In this document: piece by piece, positions 61,229 through 64,000 of the stretch
Layout of the letters: each line of letters starts with the position of its first letter
Position numbering within the stretch: the first letter of the stretch is position 1
NCBI RefSeq assembly: GCF_003350475.1
Contig: NZ_QQAV01000001.1
Span: 984,836-1,048,835 of the forward strand
Direction of reading: 5' to 3'
From: Pseudacidovorax intermedius
GTDB lineage: Bacteria; Pseudomonadota; Gammaproteobacteria; Burkholderiales; Burkholderiaceae_C
Length of the DNA: 64,000 bases
Notes under the pieces: model-generated
Told to the model about the DNA's origin: nothing
Seen by the model: only the letters and a program-made list of their open reading frames with translations
Databases searched by the model: none
Position numbers and translations under genes: made by a program

Positions 61229-62252
61229 CGAACATGTTCTTGGCGGAGGAATAGCCCTCACGCTGTAGCAGCGGATACCAATGTAGGGCGCCCGAGGTTG
61301 CCTCTGGGTCTCCCCACCATATGGCAAGAGGACAGTTATTAGGGCAGTTTCGGTACGTGGCGATCATCGAGCCAAAGCCTACCCCAAACGGGCTGAAACC
61401 GAGCGGACGCATGGACTGCTTAGGGTTCTCGCTCATCGCCCTAATCTTGGCACCAGCGATAAGAAATTCACTCTCTAAAACCTGACGGCCCGCTTCAGAG
61501 GAGAATGGCTCAATTGCCACTGTACTTGGTTGCCGAGGCTCGAAGGGAAACCTCGCTGGCAGAGCCATATAGGCCTGGATCTCGGCCACGTCGGGCACTG
61601 CGGTTGGCCAAAGCACTCCCGAACTGTTCTTGTGCCACTTGCGGTTCTCAATCTCGAGGGCCCGCCAGTAATTAACGGTGATTTTTTTCCCGGACTGTGC
61701 GATCACGTTCGTGAGCCTCCGATCAACCAAGTACCGGCCTCCCGAGTGAAGGGCAGCAACTATGACGTGGACGCAGGCTGACCGGGGCGCTTGGTTAATG
61801 ATCCATGGCTCAAGGTCATTACCCACGCGGTTGCCGCTGAACATTACGTCATCGAGGTAGATGAAGTCGCCACCTTCTTCTCCGCAGTCATCTAGGTCGA
61901 GGCCGCATTCGTCCTTGAGGCACCTGGAGAAAAGCTTCAGCATTTCCTTCTGGCTCTGCCCGTTCTGCTGGATGCTCAGGAAGTTCGCGGATTTCCAGTA
62001 CGAAGCTGGATCTGCGCCTGCGAGCTTGGCGTTGGTCACGAGCATGCGAAGGAAGTCCTTCACGTTCGCTCGTGTGATGAAGGTCTGCTTGATGACATGT
62101 TCAAACTCGCGCAGGAATGGCAACTGCTGGGCGGGGGTGAACTGATGAAGCCAACGATCAACATGCTCAGGGGTCGGCTCAGGGAGGTCCTTATTTCGGT
62201 AGGTCCTGATCTCGTTAGCAACGGAAGAAAGCAGATCGTCGCGTTCGCTCAT
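61212..62252 (-). CDS. Phosphoribosyltransferase-like protein (PRTase-CE type)
   Basis: This 346-residue protein has an N-terminal helical part (residues 1-75; VDRWLHQFTPAQQLPFLREF) and a PRPP-binding-like loop YLDDVMFSGNRVGND at about 132-146, equivalent to the DD-xx-(T/S)G-x-(T/R) loop of type I phosphoribosyltransferases. It resembles PRTase domains predicted in prokaryotic conflict systems, not a salvage enzyme. A strong ribosome-binding site (CCAGGAG) lies nine bases before the ATG at 62252. The downstream NADAR gene overlaps it. GC content is clearly lower than in the surrounding chromosome. Function is unknown; a nucleotide or NAD-linked defence or toxin role is inferred. Confidence 0.72.
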   Translation of the reverse strand: MSERDDLLSSVANEIRTYRNKDLPEPTPEHVDRWLHQFTPAQQLPFLREFEHVIKQTFITRANVKDFLRMLVTNAKLAGADPASYWKSANFLSIQQNGQSQKEMLKLFSRCLKDECGLDLDDCGEEGGDFIYLDDVMFSGNRVGNDLEPWIINQAPRSACVHVIVAALHSGGRYLVDRRLTNVIAQSGKKITVNYWRALEIENRKWHKNSSGVLWPTAVPDVAEIQAYMALPARFPFEPRQPSTVAIEPFSSEAGRQVLESEFLIAGAKIRAMSENPKQSMRPLGFSPFGVGFGSMIATYRNCPNNCPLAIWWGDPEATSGALHWYPLLQREGYSSAKNMFDDLTP

Positions 62253-62600
62253 CTAGTAGTCTCCTGGCAACTGACAAGTCTTAAAGCTCCATCGTATACA
62301 TGCTTAAGGGTTGATACAGCGCCCGCGCCCTAAGCAAAATGGATCGCCCTTTTGGGTTGATCTACTCACTTCGAGCGGTGCCGACCGGGCTAACGAGGTT
62401 CCTAGGACGATTCCGTAGTTTCATTCTCTAGGTGGTCAGTACTTGGGGGCCGCGGTAGTTCCCGCGACCTCCGCACGCAGTGGCATGCGAATCGCCCTTC
62501 TATGAGGCGACAGTGCCACTATCGCGCGCGCTCAAGAGTTGTAATGTCCCGAAGATGTCGCCATGCATCAAATAGATTCTCTCCGAGCGAGCATCCCCGC
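62253..62600. other. Intergenic region upstream of the PRTase-like operon and vapB
   Basis: This lower-GC stretch separates the divergent PRTase-like operon and the VapB gene. It should hold both promoters; on the minus strand a GTATACGAT resembles a -10 about 50 bases before the operon. A hairpin lies at 62479-62520. I see no gene longer than about 30 codons with family resemblance, and no CRISPR repeats. Confidence 0.6.
62479..62520. repeat. Two-part inverted repeat upstream of vapB
   Basis: AGTGGCA pairs with TGCCACT at the ends, and inside TCGCC pairs with GGCGA. It ends about 80 bases before the vapB ATG. It could be a terminator, an operator or a relic; the sequence does not tell which. 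Confidence 0.5.
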
Positions 62601-62807
62601 ATGCAGACCAAGATAACCATCGACGACAAGCTCTACGAACAGGCGCTGGAGATGGCAGAGCCCGGCATGGATAAATCCGAGCTGTTCCGCGTAGCGATCG
62701 AGACTTTCGTTCGAGTGCAAGCAGCGAAGCGTCTGGCTGCCTTGGGTACCGCGCAGCCCGACATGCAGGAGGTGCCCCGACGGCGGTCACGGCCCCAGGG
62801 CAAATGA
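62601..62807 (+). CDS. VapB-family type II antitoxin, apparently orphan
   Basis: This 68-residue protein begins MQTKITIDDKLYEQALEMAE and has the VapB (DUF2191-like) layout: a short DNA-binding strand and helix, then KSELFRVAIETFVRVQAAKR and a basic tail. VapB proteins neutralise a PIN-domain RNase VapC encoded directly downstream. Here only 65 bases follow before the end of an ABC permease gene in the opposite direction, so no VapC is present. The start at 62601 fits the family; the longer frame from 62502 does not. Confidence 0.8.
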   Translation: MQTKITIDDKLYEQALEMAEPGMDKSELFRVAIETFVRVQAAKRLAALGTAQPDMQEVPRRRSRPQGK

Positions 62808-62872
62808 ATAGCAGCGCGCCCTGCGGGACGTAGATTTGTCGCCCGGGTCGCCGCCGCCGGCCCCCTGCTCGC

Positions 62873-63784
62873 CTACATCCGCCCCTTCCACGGCACCGCC
62901 CACCCCTCGATCCGCCGCATCAGCAGGTCGAACAGCAGCGCCACGACGCCGATCACCAGGATGCCCATCACCACCACGTCGGTGCGCAGGAAGTTGGAGG
63001 CATTGAGCACCAGCTGGCCCAGCCCGGCGGTGGCGGCCACCATCTCGGCGGCGACCAGGGTGGTCCAGCCGAAGCCGATGGCGATGCGCATGCCGGTCAG
63101 GATGTCGGGCAGGGCGGCGGGCAGCACGACATGGCGGATCACCTGCCAGCGGTTGGCGCCCAGCGAGAGGATGGCGTCGATCTGCTCGCTGCCCACCGAG
63201 CGCACGCCGGCCCGCGCGGCGACCGCCAGCGGCGCGAAGCAGGCCAGGTAGATGAGCACCACCTTCGAGGTCTCCTCGATGCCGAACCAGATGATCACCA
63301 GCGGCAGGTAGGCCAGCGGCGGCAGCGGGCGGTAGAACTCGATGATGGGGTCGAAGATGCCGCGCAGCGTGCGCGACACGCCCATCAGGATGCCCACCGG
63401 CACGGCCGTGACGCAGGCCAGCGCGAAGGCGCCGAACACGCGGCCCAGGCTCCACAGAAAGTGCTCCAGCAGCGGCTTGCCGCCCTGGCCCTTGCCCTGG
63501 GCCGCGGCGACGAAGGCGTCCCACACCGAAGCCGGGGAGGGCAGCACCAGCGGCGGCAGCCAGGCTAGCGCGGCAGCGGTCCACCACAGCAGGAAGAGCA
63601 CCAGCACGGTGGCGACGCTGATGGCGGTGGTCGGGCCCTCGCCGGGGCGGCGGTGGCCCTGGGTGGTGCGGCGGCGCGCCGCGGTCGGGGCAGGGCGCGT
63701 GGTGGCGTCCGGCGCGGTCTTGGCGGCAGGCAGCGTCAGTGCCGCCGTGTCGGTCGTGTTCAGCGGTGAAGCGGTGGAGGTCAT
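62873..63784 (-). CDS. ABC transporter permease, taurine/sulfonate (TauC/SsuC) type
   Basis: This 303-residue inner-membrane protein has a Pro/Thr-rich N-terminal tail, then six hydrophobic segments with YRPLPPLAYLPLVIIWFG and the ATPase-contact loop EQIDAILSLGANRWQVIRHV (a 20-residue EAA loop with G). The end GWAVPWKGRM matches TauC-type permeases. It probably moves taurine or another sulfonate with the ATPase encoded upstream in the same direction. Nitrate- or thiamine-precursor-like transporters of the same family are less likely alternatives. Confidence 0.87.
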   Translation of the reverse strand: MTSTASPLNTTDTAALTLPAAKTAPDATTRPAPTAARRRTTQGHRRPGEGPTTAISVATVLVLFLLWWTAAALAWLPPLVLPSPASVWDAFVAAAQGKGQGGKPLLEHFLWSLGRVFGAFALACVTAVPVGILMGVSRTLRGIFDPIIEFYRPLPPLAYLPLVIIWFGIEETSKVVLIYLACFAPLAVAARAGVRSVGSEQIDAILSLGANRWQVIRHVVLPAALPDILTGMRIAIGFGWTTLVAAEMVAATAGLGQLVLNASNFLRTDVVVMGILVIGVVALLFDLLMRRIEGWAVPWKGRM

Positions 63785-63815
63785 CGTGTGTTCCTGGAAA
63801 GATGAAGACCGTCAC

Positions 63816-64000
63816 TCAATGCACCGTCGCGCCCGCATGGATCGCGTCGATCACCTCTTCGCGCAGGCGGATGAATTCCGGTTGCGACTTGATGGCACGT
63901 GCGCTGCCGCCGGCGATGTACTGGCGGCCGAAGTCCAGCTGGTAGCGGCGCGAGACGCGGCCGGGCGAGGGCGTCATCACGATCAGCTCGGTGGCCAGGA
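63816..64000 (-). CDS. ABC transporter ATP-binding protein, C-terminal part (partial)
   Basis: The last 60 codons of a gene entering from the right edge are seen: LATELIVMTPSPGRVSRRY, then QLDFGRQYIAGGSARAIKSQ and a helix ending HAGATVH. The MTPSPGR motif after the H-loop region is typical of TauB/SsuB-type ATPases. The gene ends 31 bases before the permease ATG in the same direction, so both belong to one sulfonate-type uptake operon. The Walker motifs lie outside the window. Confidence 0.8.
   Translation of the reverse strand, partial: LATELIVMTPSPGRVSRRYQLDFGRQYIAGGSARAIKSQPEFIRLREEVIDAIHAGATVH

Noticed and set aside
59747-62872. CRISPR array accompanying the cas1 remnant
   Set aside because: No regularly spaced 28-base repeat of the type I-F kind, or any other, was found on either strand.

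Overview
The window reads as the chromosome of a high-GC betaproteobacterium of the order Burkholderiales, most likely Comamonadaceae. The support is the strongly G/C-biased third codon positions, the hpf-ptsN-hprK set, the divergent fur/bamE pair, a free-standing homocysteine-binding MetH half, an ssb close to uvrA, and dispersed intergenic repeats of a kind common in that family. No rRNA or tRNA gene was found. Nearly all of the DNA is coding.

Layout. 1-2757 (+) is the end of a histidine-degradation cluster (hutF end, hutG) plus an FAD-linked oxidoreductase. 2778-4549 (-) is an accessory pair: an AAA/ABC-type ATPase translationally coupled to a DUF4276 protein. 4688-8305 (-) holds a two-component system and a PhoD-like metallophosphatase. 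8467-18384 (-) is recC-recB-recD. 18448-19524 (+) is the MetH homocysteine domain, followed by repeats and corA (-). 21028-25393 (+) is an SF1 helicase, hpf, ptsN and hprK. 25637-28929 holds fur (-), bamE (+), dapB (+), exbB and exbD (+). 28951-40194 (-) is a glycogen/alpha-glucan cluster: alpha-glucosidase, glgB, glgX, glgC, glgA, glgP. 40325-45360 (+) is leuS, lptE, holA and an MTA/SAH nucleosidase. 45572-49994 holds an outer-membrane barrel, a luciferase-like oxidoreductase (-) and a TonB-dependent siderophore receptor. 49995-51027 is a gene-free, repeat-rich kilobase. 51028-59746 holds a second glgX (-), a Nudix hydrolase, ssb (-), a ClC transporter and a frameshifted uvrA.

About 59.8-62.8 kb is a small island of visibly lower GC between uvrA and a taurine/sulfonate-type ABC transporter. 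It carries remnants and modules of defence or conflict systems: an MNT-type nucleotidyltransferase without its HEPN partner, a decayed N-terminal piece of a type I-F cas1, an operon of a phosphoribosyltransferase-like protein with a NADAR protein, and a VapB-type antitoxin without a toxin. The PRTase-like/NADAR pair is the best candidate for a poorly described system. The ATPase/DUF4276 pair at 2.8-4.5 kb is a second.

How the genes fit together: exbBD could energise the siderophore receptor, with Fur as the likely iron regulator. The glg operon both makes and degrades glycogen. RecBCD, the SF1 helicase, SSB and UvrA concern DNA repair. hprK and ptsN belong to the incomplete regulatory PTS typical of this group.
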